Shown here: positions 1 to 9,918 of the stretch, piece by piece
How positions within the stretch are numbered: the stretch's first letter is position 1
Layout of the letters: each line of letters starts with the position of its first letter
Source: Amylostereum areolatum
Taxonomy: Eukaryota > Basidiomycota > Agaricomycetes > Russulales > Stereaceae
Direction of reading: 5' to 3'
Length of the DNA: 64,000 bases
NCBI GenBank assembly: GCA_012932865.1
Contig: SAXG01000004.1
Span: 1 to 64,000 of the forward strand
Made by a program: the position numbers and the translations under genes
Notes under the pieces: generated by a model
The model's database searches: none
Told to the model about the DNA's origin: nothing
The model's input: only the letters and a program-made list of their open reading frames with translations

Positions 1-1464
1 TTTCCTGAGCCGTGGGCGAATGACGACGTCTACCTCGCGCAGGAGACGCCTGAGGCCGCGTTTGCCATCCACACCGCGTTGGAGACCGCCCTGCTATCTG
101 CAGAGGGCGAGCCGCTCTCCTACAGGCAGGCTATGCAGGTCGGACGCGGAGTGTGGCTTGCAGCGTGCAGAGAAGAGCTCGTGCACATGCAGCCAACGGC
201 ACCTGGGCTATCGCTTCCCTTCCCCCTGGCGCGCACGCCGTCGCATCGCGCTGGGTCTTCCAGGTCGAGCGCAAGGAGGACCGCTCCATCGAGCGCTACA
301 AGGCGCGCGTCGTCGCCAAGGGCTTTGCCCAACGTCTGGCTTCGACTACTTCGAGACCTTCGCTCCCACTGCCAAGTTCCAGGCCATCCGCACTGTCCTC
401 GCCCTCGCCGCCGTCGAGGATCTACCTGCGCTCCATCGACATCCCATGCCTTCATCAATGGCGACCTCGATGCGGAGGTCTACATGAAGCAGCCTGAAGG
501 CTTCGAGGAGGGTCCCCCTGGCGCGGTTCTGCAAGCTGCAGAAGTCGATCTATGGCCTCAAGCAGGCCGCTCGCCTGTGGAAGATCAAGCTCATGGAGGT
601 CCTGTGCGACGAAGTGGGATTCCGCTGCATCTACAAGCGACGCGTCGATCTACGTGTCCAGCGCGACGCTGTGCGCGTTCTCCTCCCTGTCTTCGTCGAC
701 GATGGCACCTAGCGTCAAATTCGGAGCCTGTTCTCGCACGCACTTCAAGCTGCGAGATCTCGGCCCCACCTCCTTCCTCCTTGGCATCCACATCACTCGA
801 GACCGCTCCCTTCGCACCCTCTTCCTCTCCCAGCGCCAGTACATCGTCGACACGCTTGCACGCTACAACCATGCCGACTGCCACCCTGTCACCACGCCCA
901 TGCTTCCTGGCTCGCGTCTGACGAAGGCTATGTCGCCCCAGAACGCGTCGGAGCGCGAATTCATGCAGAAGGTGCCCTATGGCAGCGCCGTCGGTTCCCT
1001 GCTCTACATCGCGACTGCTACCCGTCCAGACATCGCCTACACCGTCTCCAATCTCTGCCGCTTCATTTCGGACCCAGGTCCTCAGCATTGGCGCGCCGTC
1101 CAGCATCTGTTCAAGTACCTCCAGGGTACGAAGGACTTGAAGCTCGTGTACAGGCCGACCGACGACTCCGAGCTGTTCACCACCTTTACAGACTCGGACC
1201 ACGGCGGAAACGTCGACAATGGCCGCTCCACAGGCGGGTATCTCGTCCGCATTGGTTCTGGCGCTGTCAGCTGGAGCTCTCGCCTCCAATCGCTCGTCGC
1301 ACAGTCGACGACCGAGGCGGAGTACATTGCTGCCGTCGAAGCTGGCAAGGAGATCGTCTGGATGCGCAACCTGCTCTCTGAGTTTGGCTACATAGTCGAG
1401 GGCGCTTCGCTCCTGTACTCGGACAATCAGTCGTCTATCAACGTCTCGAAGAATCCCGAGCATC
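1..1464 (+). pseudogene. Ty1/Copia pol fragment: reverse transcriptase and start of RNase H
   Basis: This is the 3' part of a Copia polyprotein; the rest lies left of the window. Short frame-shifted stretches at about 60-500 give reverse transcriptase motifs (SRWVFQVERK, IERYKARVVAKGFAQ, YFETFAPTAKF, GDLDAEVYMKQPEGF). From about 720 an open stretch runs through FKLRDLGPTSFLLGIHI, VGSLLYIATATRPDIAYTV and an RNase H start (FTDSDHGGN, STTEAEYIAA, LLYSDNQSSI). Several frameshifts lie before 720, so it cannot make a whole protein. The frame stops at 1464 only because a 503-bp element is inserted there; RNase H resumes at 1973. Family assignment is firm; the order RT then RNase H then LTR is that of Copia elements. 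Confidence 0.93.
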
Positions 1465-1673
1465 TGTTGAAATAAGGCTAAGCCCTGGCCTGTTGCACAC
1501 AATCAGAGCTCGGTGATATTCTCTATATCAACTACCAACCTGTTCCCACTATCGGACAGGTAGCTCAGTTGGTTAGAGCACCCTTCTAGAATATGGGAGG
1601 TCCTGGGTTCAATCCCCGGCCAGTCCACTTTGTGTTTCACTTTATGACTGAAGGTCCCTCTGTGTTTTCAACA
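1465..1673 (+). repeat. 5' LTR of the TRIM-like element
   Basis: 209 bp with TG...CA ends. The same sequence recurs at 1759-1967 and, inverted, at 2506-2714. The tRNA-like part occupies 1554-1626. Confidence 0.9.
1554..1626 (+). tRNA. tRNA-like sequence inside LTR (anticodon position AGA)
   Basis: 73 nt fold as a full cloverleaf: acceptor arms GGACAGG/CCAGTCC with one mismatch, TA, D arm GCTC-loop-GAGC, an anticodon arm with a U-U mismatch and loop CTAGAAT, a 5-nt variable loop, and T arm CTGGG-TTCAATC-CCCGG. It carries good internal Pol III A-box (TAGCTCAGTTGGTTAG) and B-box (GGTTCAATCCC) sequences. The anticodon position reads AGA, but there is no long variable arm as serine tRNAs have. 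It is therefore more likely a tRNA-derived promoter module than a working tRNA gene. Confidence 0.6.
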
Positions 1674-1758
1674 TGGTAGCAGCACCCGCCTTCATGATTA
1701 CTGTTGGGCACAAGTGGCGAGTGCCTAAGATCACATCAGGCCTGGTCTTACGGGGGTG

Positions 1759-1967
1759 TGTTGAAATAAGGCTAAGCCCTGGCCTGTTGCACACAATCAG
1801 AGCTCGGTGATATTCTCTATATCAACTACCAACCTGTTCCCACTATCGGACAGGTAGCTCAGTTGGTTAGAGCACCCTTCTAGAATATGGGAGGTCCTGG
1901 GTTCAATCCCCGGCCAGTCCACTTTGTGTTTCACTTTATGACTGAAGGTCCCTCTGTGTTTTCAACA
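1759..1967 (+). repeat. 3' LTR of the TRIM-like element
   Basis: Second 209-bp LTR, essentially identical to 1465-1673, followed by the GCATC target duplication at 1968-1972. Confidence 0.9.
1848..1920 (+). tRNA. tRNA-like sequence inside 3' LTR
   Basis: Same 73-nt cloverleaf as at 1554-1626, exactly 294 bp downstream, inside the second LTR. Confidence 0.6.
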
Positions 1968-1972
1968 GCATC

Positions 1973-2145
1973 ATGGGCGCATGAAGCACCTCGACCTGCG
2001 TTTCTACTGGCTGCGAGACGAAGTGGAGGCCGGCCGGATTGTTCTCAAGTTTGTGGGGACAAACGAGATGCCGGCCGACATCCTGACGAAGGCGCTGCCT
2101 CGGGAGCGCGTTGTGCGCTGCAGGGAGATGATGGGACTCGAGTAG
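1973..2145 (+). pseudogene. Copia RNase H C-terminus (after the TRIM insertion)
   Basis: Reading resumes in the frame interrupted at 1464 and gives a typical Copia RNase H tail: KHLDLRFYWLRDEV, then FVGTNEMPADILTKALPRE, ending at TAG 2143-2145. The polypurine tract (GGGGGAG) follows just before the LTR at 2165. Continuity across 1464/1973 after discounting one copy of the GCATC duplication shows that the TRIM-like element is younger than this Copia copy. Confidence 0.92.
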
Positions 2146-2505
2146 GCGTCTCATCACGGGGGAGTGTTGAATATATTCCTTTATGTCTGATTTCTACGCC
2201 TTTATTCCGTTCTATCTCGCTTCTATTCGCTTCTATTCCGCTCCATTCACCCTATTATCGCCTCATTCCGCATCTATACCCTCACATGCCCTCTCCACTT
2301 CACCCACTGTTCGCTATTGTACTGTACTTACTGTAGTTCAGCCCGAGCCTTCCCTAGCTTCAGTTTCGAGTTAGTTACCGCTTTAGGTCGATTCTCGGCT
2401 TATTCCGAGTTTCCTCCCACGCTCCATGGCCTCTACCTGCAGCCACACGCGTCTGCTCCTCCTCAGTCGCTCATTCTGTGCTGCAGGTATGCCCCTTGCT
2501 CGTTT

Positions 2506-2714
2506 TGTTGAAAACACAGAGGGACCTTCAGTCATAAAGTGAAACACAAAGTGGACTGGCCGGGGATTGAACCCAGGACCTCCCATATTCTAGAAGGGTG
2601 CTCTAACCAACTGAGCTACCTGTCCGATAGTGGGAACAGGTTGGTAGTTGATATAGAGGATATCACCGAGCTCTGATTGTGTGCAACAGGCCAGGGCTTA
2701 GCCTTATTTCAACA
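2506..2714 (-). repeat. Solo LTR of the TRIM-like element
   Basis: Inverted copy of the 209-bp LTR, same length, flanked by perfect 5-bp duplications CGTTT (2501-2505 and 2715-2719). A solo LTR with a TSD indicates a full insertion followed by LTR-LTR recombination. It lies inside the Copia LTR, so this family has inserted into this Copia copy twice. Confidence 0.9.
2553..2625 (-). tRNA. tRNA-like sequence inside solo LTR
   Basis: Third copy of the 73-nt tRNA-like cloverleaf, minus strand, with A and B boxes intact. Confidence 0.6.
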
Positions 2715-2826
2715 CGTTTCTGTCTTGTTTCTCAGTCGCTCATTCTGTGCTGCAGCAATCCACTGTTTGTGTCAGTTCTGAGCGTCCCTAGCTAGCTGGC
2801 TAGCCCCTTCAACTGCGACTTCAACA

Positions 2827-3432
2827 GGATGCACTCCCCCGAGTGGAACGGCGTGTAGCTGTCGACCCGTTCAGCTGATGTTTTTGTGTTGTCTTCTCCT
2901 TCTCCTTAGACGGTGGGAGCCACAAGTCCGTCTTGGCCTGCTCAATCTTTGTTCCTCGCGTCTGCTCGTAGGCAGTGCGTTGCCTTCCCCTTGCTGGAAC
3001 CTGTGCTTTGTTGACTGTGCTAGTAGAGTCTGCCTCCAGCGCCGGATTGTTCATGGGAGGGATAGAGGTCGATGTTGGGGTTGGCTCATTAAGAGTGTTC
3101 TTGCTGACGCCGTCACAAACAATCTGGCCTACATCGCCATTGTTGGTATCACCACCTCCGCCTGACTGACTTTGGTCGACATTTCCGCCTGTGGGAGGGG
3201 TGGGGGAGGTCATACCTGGAAGTGCGTACTTCGCCCTGATGTCGGATCCTGTGAGGTCGTTGTAAGTCTTGATCTTTGGCGATGAATCCATCACTCACTG
3301 AAATGCTTTTACAGAAATCCAACAAAGGGAGTTTCGAAGTGGGTATTGAAGCCTTCATAGGAGGAAGAAAAACAAGTGTTCTTCTCGACCTCGGTGCTGA
3401 CCCTGTCCAATGTAGAATGGGAACCCAGAACT
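2827..3432 (-). other. Unassigned flank with a low-confidence 157-codon open frame
   Basis: Between the Copia LTR and the palindromic element. A minus-strand frame runs from 3294 down to 2821 and ends inside the Copia LTR. It is rich in S, T, P and G with a basic tail, and I do not recognise it. On the plus strand about 3303-3432 reads QKSNKGSFEVGIEAFIGG then VLLDLGADP, which resembles a retroviral-type protease flap region with DSG changed to DLG. Either could be a remnant of an older retroelement. No intact gene is supported. Confidence 0.3.
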
Positions 3433-3832
3433 GACCCCATGGTGCACCGAAGTCCATCGTACACGGTGAGCGGATGCGCGGATTCACCGATGGTGACGAG
3501 CGAGTGGACGTCGGCCGACACCACCTAGGTCTTAGGCGAGACCCCAGGCGGTGTGGGGTCGGCTGATGCATAGCCTCCTGGTGAGAGCATCCCACCTCGC
3601 TTAGCATTGGCCAATATCTGCAACGTATTGGGTAGGCCTATATGATGGGGGTAGGGGGGTTCGCCGCGCCAGCGGGGAAAAATTTGCCATTTTTCATGAT
3701 GTATACGGCCAGATTTTGTGCTGAAATATCTCACTGAGCATGGGTCCCCGCTCACTGGGCAGGATTCCCCGCTCTAGTGGAGGAATTTTTGTCCCTTTTC
3801 ATGATATATATGGCCAAATTTGGCCACATTGA
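3433..3832 (+). repeat. L1 left arm, terminal unique segment
   Basis: Inverted counterpart of 26290-27068 once the solo LTR there is removed. It contains two AT-rich blocks each followed by GGCCA (near 3670-3710 and 3785-3825). The same layout, much diverged, occurs in the arms of L2 at 32980-33399 and 41060-41446. Confidence 0.65.
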
Positions 3833-4011
3833 GTGTCCTCCCGCCTCGGGGTGTCAGGAGCTCTTGCCGAAGCACACTCGGTGAGACCACAGCTAGCAGT
3901 GGTGAATTTATCAGCTGTTTCTAATGCAAAGGCAGGTCCAGCGAGGTGTTATTATGATGTATATGACCTTCTGGTCTCGCCGAGATTTTGCCCAGTTCAG
4001 ATAATTGAGAC
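3833..4011 (+). repeat. ~170-bp satellite unit (left part of array)
   Basis: One unit with the core TTTCTAATGCAAAGGCAGG and CTCGCCGAGATTTTGCCCAG. The array continues at 13591, so retrotransposon A has inserted into the array. Confidence 0.7.
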
Positions 4012-4344
4012 AGGCAATCTTTGATTGCTTGTGGTCAATGAGGCGGCAACCTGCCACCACCTTTCCCCGTCTCCGGTGGCCTTTGCCACCATCTCTTTTC
4101 TTGCCTCTCGCTTTCCCTGGCCACGATGGCCTCATCTCGTCCACTATATATACTTCGACTCTTACGATACTCGCCCCCCCATCCTCGTCTCTTACATGCA
4201 TCTCGCAGCGCCTTTTCTTTTTGCAGTCCCGTGCATGCCCGCTGGCTTTAGACCAAAGCCCGCTCCATTTCGCATCAACGGCAAGTTTGCTAAGCCACCC
4301 GCTCCACCTGTCAATCCCGAACCCAAGACTCTGCCTCCGCAAAC

Positions 4345-4842
4345 ATGTCTGACACATTCAATTCCCTCGAATTCAACAAAATGCGCGAGGAACTCACGTC
4401 CATGCAGCAGACGATTGGTCGCCTCGACGCCTTCCTTGACAAACAGGGCAAACCCACGGAATATGGCCACTCGCCCCGTCGCCAGTCTCGGAAGGATTCC
4501 GACCGTGGTGATAGCCCTGCCCTGCCCCTCCTCGTGGCGCAAAATTCGCCCGATGCGTTGTCTCTATCATTGTATGATATTCCATCTTGGGTGCCGCCAT
4601 CCATCCTCAACACGATCATGGCTCACGAATTCCGCGCTGTCGACCTTCACAAACTGGATCCCAAACGCCGCGAGAAGAAGCAGCGCCGCACCCTAGCTGT
4701 GTCCGGCGACAGCATCGAAATTAAGCCTTCCATCTCCGACTACATCTCTCTCTCCTCCATTGCAGTCCCCCTCGCCACCTACTTCAACATCCTAGTCCGT
4801 GCACTCGCTACCTCCTACACCAACTCGCGCAAGCTCGGCCAA
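4345..4842 (+). pseudogene. Element A gag, N-terminal part
   Basis: ATG at 4345 opens a frame starting MSDTFNSLEFNKMREE with a short predicted coiled segment, then YDIPSWVPPSILNTIMAHEF and ISDYISLSSIAVPLATYFNI. The frame is natural up to NSRKLGQ at 4842, after which foreign sequence of element B begins. The C-terminal part resumes at 10370. Gag function (particle, RNA binding) is inferred from position upstream of RT and from the cysteine motif in the second half. Confidence 0.75.
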
Positions 4843-5076
4843 GTATTCTTGGGTGAGAAGAGCCAGCCGAGCTTGCAAGGCGGAGAGATTCTCTGTAGGC
4901 TAGTTAGTCAGCATAAATAGCGGCGGGCGGCGCGCCAGATCGAGGAGAGAAGTCGGGGCCGTGTCGAGGAAATTGTTCCCACGACCTCGACCTTCTCCTC
5001 CTCATTCGCAGCTACCCGCGCTGCCGATTTTTCTGTTTTCCTCCCGTCAAATCCCATTTTCCTTTCTTGTCTCACC

Positions 5077-6462
5077 ATGACGGCATCTCAAGGACCCTCT
5101 GGTGTGGATACACAGGACCAACAACCGGATTTGCCGGCTGATCCGCCACAACTGGCGCTGCAACAGCCGCGTGACGAAGCGCCGCCTCGAGGACTTGATG
5201 AAGATCAGTGATCGGCGTTTGCGGTGAACCTTGGTCGAAGGTTGGAGGAATTGAAGGAGGCAGGGGGAGCTTGCACTCCGGGTAGAACATTGACGTTCGA
5301 GGAGAATGAGACCGAGAATGCGAGGCTGCTCACGATCTCGCACATGGAGGCTTACTTGGCCTCTTCTGCGGTAGAGAAGGAAGGCCTCATGGCCATGTTC
5401 AACATTCTCAACAAGGAGATGCCCAAGGAACCGGATCACGTTCAAACGGAGGCGCATACACCCAACGTTGTGTCGCGTAGCAGCCACGGGGTCGCGCCCA
5501 AGATCCCTGTCTCAGATTGCGGTCCTTTGTTTTCTATAGATGACGAGAAGAAGCGCGACATCGGTTCCGCCCCGCGGATCTCGCGCGAGATCTTCCTTCT
5601 GATGAAGCACGGAGTACGCCCCCCCATTTCCTTATTCATGACTCAATCCCTCCGCATGATAGACCGCGAGGCGACATCTCTCAGGAAAAAGCGTACTACG
5701 GAGGACAACGTGGTCATGCACCTGCTCAACATCACGGCCTTCCCAGACGAGGCATCCGTCACCTTCATACAATGGACCGACTGCTGGCGCGGTTTCCTCC
5801 GATTCCTCGATGATCCGGGCGTGGCGCACAAGGTTATCCATGACAGATGGCAGACTCATTTCAATATGCTCGCAGGGATCGAAGACGTCAGCGACCCGGC
5901 GGTGTTCGAGGCTGTTCTCAAGCACGACATCGAAGAGAGGGCCATGTATTTCAAGGAACGGCATACCTTCGATGCGCAAGATTGGTGGCTGCGTTTCGGC
6001 GCGATCCGCGAGACCATTTTGCGCAAGCGGATGCAGGGAATTGAAGATTCCATGGCACGCACGTCTTCGGGAAACTCCGGGCGAGTTCAGTCCTCGGCCT
6101 CTTCGTACACCCGGCCGGCCCCGTACCCGGCCCCTCGAAGCGGCTCGTCACCATCCGAACCTCGTTCCTTTCAAGGGAGCAGGCCTGCCGCCCCGTCTGG
6201 TAGGTTCTGCTTACTCTGCGCTGAGCCGGGGCACGTCGCCAGGGAGTGCAGGGCCAGTAGGAACTTCAAGTCCTCAAAGCCGCTTGTCGCACGTTGGGAC
6301 GACGGACGCGGTGTCCTCGCCTCTCTCTCGGGTAATCACGAGTTTTGCGCGGCCTGGAACCTTTGTGGTGCTTGCAAAGGACACATCAACGGCTCTTCGC
6401 GCCCCAAGCATGCCTGCTCCCTGTGCAACGGAGATCACGGCGCGTACTCTTGTGGGTGTTAG
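5077..6462 (+). CDS. Element B Gag with zinc knuckle (one in-frame TGA)
   Basis: The frame from ATG 5077 (MTASQGPSGVDTQDQQPDLP) is interrupted by one TGA at 5209-5211 and then stays open to TAG at 6462. A methionine at 5224 could restart translation. The middle is an all-helical-looking gag core (TEDNVVMHLLNITAFP, FIQWTDCWRGFLRFLDDPG, AQDWWLRFGAIRETILRKRM). A CX2CX4HX4C knuckle (CLLCAEPGHVAREC) follows. The C-terminus carries extra cysteine and histidine pairs (CGACKGHINGS, ACSLCNGDHGAYSCGC). Function is nucleocapsid and RNA packaging by analogy; the strain-specific TGA probably inactivates full-length Gag. Confidence 0.8.
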
Positions 6463-6532
6463 TGGGCGCGGAGTCGGCAATCTCGCCGTTCCCGCTTTCT
6501 TGTTGTCGATTCCCCTTCCCAGTTTTTCCCTC

Positions 6533-8628
6533 ATGCCAAAGACTCTATTAGATCGCATCTGCACTCCATACAATCCTATCGCATTCCATCAGTACCTTTC
6601 TCATTTCAATCTCGTCAATCAATTCCCGTTCCTCGCGCACAAGATTCAGCATGGTTTCCAGATCAGTGTCATCAAGCGCGACTTAGAATGTTCCATTATT
6701 CCCCCTTTTAGACCGTCGGAGGAGGACCCCTGGATTGCGGAGTACCTCGGTGAAGAAGTTCAAGCTGGCCGCATGTCGGGCCCCTTTACAGAAAAGCAGA
6801 TATACGATCTTGTCGGAGGCAATTTTGCGGCGTGTCCGGTGCACGTGGTCGTGTCGCGCGACGCGCAGGGGCTGGTGATCAAGCGGCGTCTCGTTCGCAA
6901 TATATCCTTTAAGGGCGAGGACGGGATATTGGTCAACAAGCTCACAGATAGCGACGATTTTCCCACCTTGTGGGGATTGGCGGCGGAGGTGGCAGAAATT
7001 GTGAGTGCTGTTTCATTTTTTTCGGTTGTGGGCGCGAGCGTTTCGCTCTCATCGGGGCTGTCATGCCTAAACTGAGAAATCGCGAGCGTACCACTTCGAG
7101 TCGCTCGCGTCGCGCGCGCGGTGTAAATCTATTGATTACCGCCGCCTGTTTTCTCGGATTTCATACCCAGGGCTGTCATGCCCATTCTCCGGGTTGTCAT
7201 ACTCAGGGCTGTCATGCCCAAGGCTGTCATGCCTTTCCTTTTCTCGCGGGTTGTCATGCCCAGGCTGTCATGCCGGTTCTTTTTCTCGGGTTTTCATGCC
7301 CAGGCTGTCATGCCATTCCTTTTCTCGGGTTGTCGTACCCAGGGCCATCACGCCTAAGGCTGTCACGCCCGGCACTCGCTCGTTTAGCGCCGTTCTGAAC
7401 GTCATTGCCGCAGATCGCATCGGCTCCCGCGGGGGCACAGGCGGCGACTTTGGACATCGCAAAGGCTTTCCGCACCATTCCGGTTCATCCGGCGGACAAG
7501 TGCTTCGTTGTCGTGCATTTCCTGCACGCCTATTTTATTGATCACGACGTGCCGTTTGGGTCGGCTACCACGGCTGGTCTGTTAGGAGAGGTTGTAGATG
7601 CGATTGTCGGCATCTGGTTGAAGATGGGTGTCGACGCCGTGAAGAAATGGGTCGACGACATTGCAATGTTTCGTTTCGCGGTCTCGGTGACGCACAATGC
7701 GGTCAATGAGCCATCCTACGCTTATGGTTTCGATCGCGGTGACGCGATGCGCACGATTTCGCCATGTGGCGCTCCCTGGCATCCCGAGAAGGGACAGGAG
7801 TTCGGCTTCGTCTTTACTTACGTCGGTTTCCACTGGGATCTTCCCGCGCGCACGGTCAAACTCACTGATGCAAAACGTTTGAAGTATCAAAACCGGATTG
7901 CGAAGTTCCTGGAAGCGTCGGGCAAGGCACAGATCACGCTCGCCACGGCGCTTGAACTCAATGGTTGCCTATCCCACTCCACCTTTGTCTACCCTCACGG
8001 TCGCGCCTACCTCACGGAACTTTCGGCATTCTCACGCGACTTCGACGAACTTAACCCGCGACCCCGTTATCCCCCGCGCTCACTTTTCAAAGCCATGACC
8101 TGGTGGTTGCACGTCCTCGAGGATGCGAATTACGTGCGGTCGTTGCGGAAGCGTGGACCCGAGGTGGATCTGGGGATTTGGGTCGACGCGTCCACGAGTT
8201 GGGGCGTTGGGTTGATGTGGAAGGATAAGGTTGGCGCCGCGTGGCGGTGGCGCGACGGATGGAACGCGGGCGCCGGATGTGACATCGGATGGGGTGAGGC
8301 GCTGGCCGCCGAACTCACGATCCGCACAGTCCTCGAGCTTACCGACCTCAAGAATGTCGACGTGCTTATTCGGAGCGACAACATGGGTGTGGTCGGCGCG
8401 TTCTCGAAGGGCCGGAGTTGCAACTTCATGGTGAACGAGGCGATCCAGAGGGCGGAGTGTGTTGGGATGGAGCAGAACATCGGTTTCCGCTTGGTGTATG
8501 TTCGATCGGAGGACAACCTGGCTGATCCTATCTCGCGCGGAGTTAGGATCCCGGGAATGTGTCCTATGTCTCCTCGCGTGCAATTGCCTGCCGCGCTTAC
8601 CCCCTTCCTTATTGTTGTTGATCAATAG
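6533..8628 (+). CDS. Element B reverse transcriptase-RNase H (one intron)
   Basis: Exons 6533-7000 and 7414-8628 join in phase to about 560 residues. RT blocks are clear: GRMSGPFTEKQIYDLVGG, RRLVRNISFKGEDG, then after the intron TLDIAKAFRTIPVHPAD, the catalytic WVDDIAMF, and a FVFTYVGFHWDL block. RNase H follows with IWVDASTSWGVG, GWGEALAAELTIRTVLEL, VLIRSDNMGVVGAF and VYVRSEDNLADPISRG. It copies the element's RNA into DNA. The catalytic aspartates I can see are intact and no stop interrupts the exons. The start ATG at 6533 is the first downstream of gag in this frame. The stop TAG abuts the ATG of the recombinase gene. Confidence 0.85.
7001..7413 (+). other. Intron in element B RT, filled with a degenerate 13-bp minisatellite
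   Basis: Splice ends are GTGAGT at 7001 and CAG at 7413. Removing the 413 bp joins VAEI to IASAPAGAQ in frame, just before RT block A. About ten imperfect copies of GGCTGTCATGCCC spread over roughly 7050-7370. The frame shows stops inside the segment, so it must be spliced out for RT to be made. Confidence 0.75.
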
Positions 8629-9918
8629 ATGCTCAGCGACCTTTTAGCGCGCGCTCGTGCGCGCGCTTCCGCCGATTTGGTTCAGAATCCCTCTCCCCCT
8701 AGAATTGAGGAAATTCTCATCCCTCTGCGTACTTCGGCCGGAAGAATTTCAAAACCTAGACAGCCCAAGATGGGCAACCAACTATCAACATCTATTCTAC
8801 GCCCTCACGTTTTGGCTTCAAACCGTTTACGAGACTGGTGTTCACCCTTTGGCATCGTTTGGGCCGCTGCTGAGCGGCTGAAGTTTGGAGACGCCGTATT
8901 CAATCATCGTCGCAATGTCATTCTTTCGTCCCTGCAGCCGAGGGTTCGGGGATCTTACGGCGCTGGGCTTCTGCGCTTCCATCAGTTCTGTGATGCGATC
9001 AAAATTTCGGAGGTCGAACGGATGCCCGCGTCCGACTCCCTTCTTTCTGCTTTCATTGCCACGACGGCGGCGAAAGTCAGCTTAGGATCCGCCAAAAAGT
9101 GGCTACTCGGCCTGCACACTTGGCATACAGTGCACGGCGCGGACTGGCTGCAAGGGGATCTCACGGTGCGGACGTTAGCAGGCGTGGCAAAACTCGTGCC
9201 CCCAACTTCTTCTAGGGACAAACGCCCGCCTATCACCATTGATCACATCACGGCGCTTCACGACTCCTTGGATCTATCAAATTCCCGCAATGCTGCAGTT
9301 TGGGCGGTCGCCGCCATCGGGTTCTGGGCGTGTTGCCGACTGGGGGAGCTCACACTCGCCTTTCCCTTTGACCCTGCGAGGCATGTCGCGAAAGGCGCGT
9401 CTGCACGCGTTGAGTTCAAATCCGCGATTGGCCTGCACTTGGCGTTCGCGAGGTTCACGGTCCCGTTCACGAAGACGCAGATGGCGGGAGAAGTCATTCA
9501 GTTTTTGATGATGCCCGAAGCAACGTGCCCGGTCTGGGCATTCCAGAATCACCTGCGCATTAACCGCACTGTGCCTGATGGCGCCCCACTCTTCTCGTAC
9601 GTTACCGCGACCGGTTGGGAGCCAATGACGAAGAATCATTTCATGGCGATCTGCAACCGGGTCTGGGTGGATAACAAGCTGGACGAAATCAAAACAGGTC
9701 ATAGTTTCTGCATTGGCGGAACTACGGAGTGGCTGTTGCGAGGGCTGGACCCAAAGATGGTAGCAGAGATCGGTCGATGGAGATCTGACGCCTTCCTTTT
9801 GTATTGGAGGAAGGTTGATGAGATCCTTCCGATTTTCATTGGTCGAACTTTTTACTCCTCGGAGTCAGCGGCTGCTCGTCAGGCGATGGATGAGTATGCC
9901 GCTATGCATAATTTGTAG
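8629..9918 (+). pseudogene. Element B tyrosine recombinase, catalytic Arg replaced by Cys
   Basis: Uninterrupted 429-codon frame whose ATG directly follows the RT stop codon. The N-terminal half is a SAM-like core-binding domain (VRGSYGAGLLRFHQFCDAI, SLGSAKKWLLGLHTWHTVHG). The catalytic half has box I ACCRLGELTL and, near the C-terminus, GHSF-C-IGGTTEWLLRG then EIGRWRSDAFLLYW with the nucleophile tyrosine. Box II should be HxxR, but 9709-9711 reads TGC (Cys) where Arg (CGC) is expected. The enzyme would integrate the circular cDNA; with that Arg lost it is probably inactive although the frame is open. Confidence 0.82.

Larger units (their letters stand above)
1465..1967 (+). mobile_element. 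TRIM-like miniature LTR retrotransposon with tRNA-like LTRs
   Basis: Two near-identical 209-bp direct repeats (1465-1673 and 1759-1967), each starting TGTTGAAAT and ending TTTTCAACA, flank only 85 bp of unique DNA. The 5-bp sequence GCATC occurs just before (1460-1464) and just after (1968-1972), so the unit inserted as one retrotransposon into the Copia RNase H codons. The internal part opens with TGGTAGCAGCACC, a plausible tRNA primer-binding site, and ends in a short G-rich run before the second LTR. It codes for nothing and must have been moved by another element's enzymes. Each LTR holds a 73-nt sequence that folds as a tRNA. Structure and TSD are directly visible; the name TRIM is by architecture. 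Confidence 0.9.
2165..2826 (+). repeat. Copia 3' LTR, interrupted by a solo TRIM LTR
   Basis: Starts TGTTGAATAT right after the polypurine tract and ends CTTCAACA at 2826. Without the nested 209-bp solo LTR and its duplication it is about 448 bp. A short direct repeat (CTCAGTCGCTCATTCTG) appears on both sides of the insertion. The other LTR of this Copia lies outside the window. Confidence 0.75.

Noticed and set aside
591..1502. 303-codon minus-strand frame
   Set aside because: Antisense to Copia reverse transcriptase and RNase H, no recognisable domain.
1554..2625. Three ordinary tRNA genes
   Set aside because: All lie at the same place inside copies of one LTR, with TSDs around the LTR units, and the cloverleaf has stem mismatches; better explained as a mobile tRNA-derived module.
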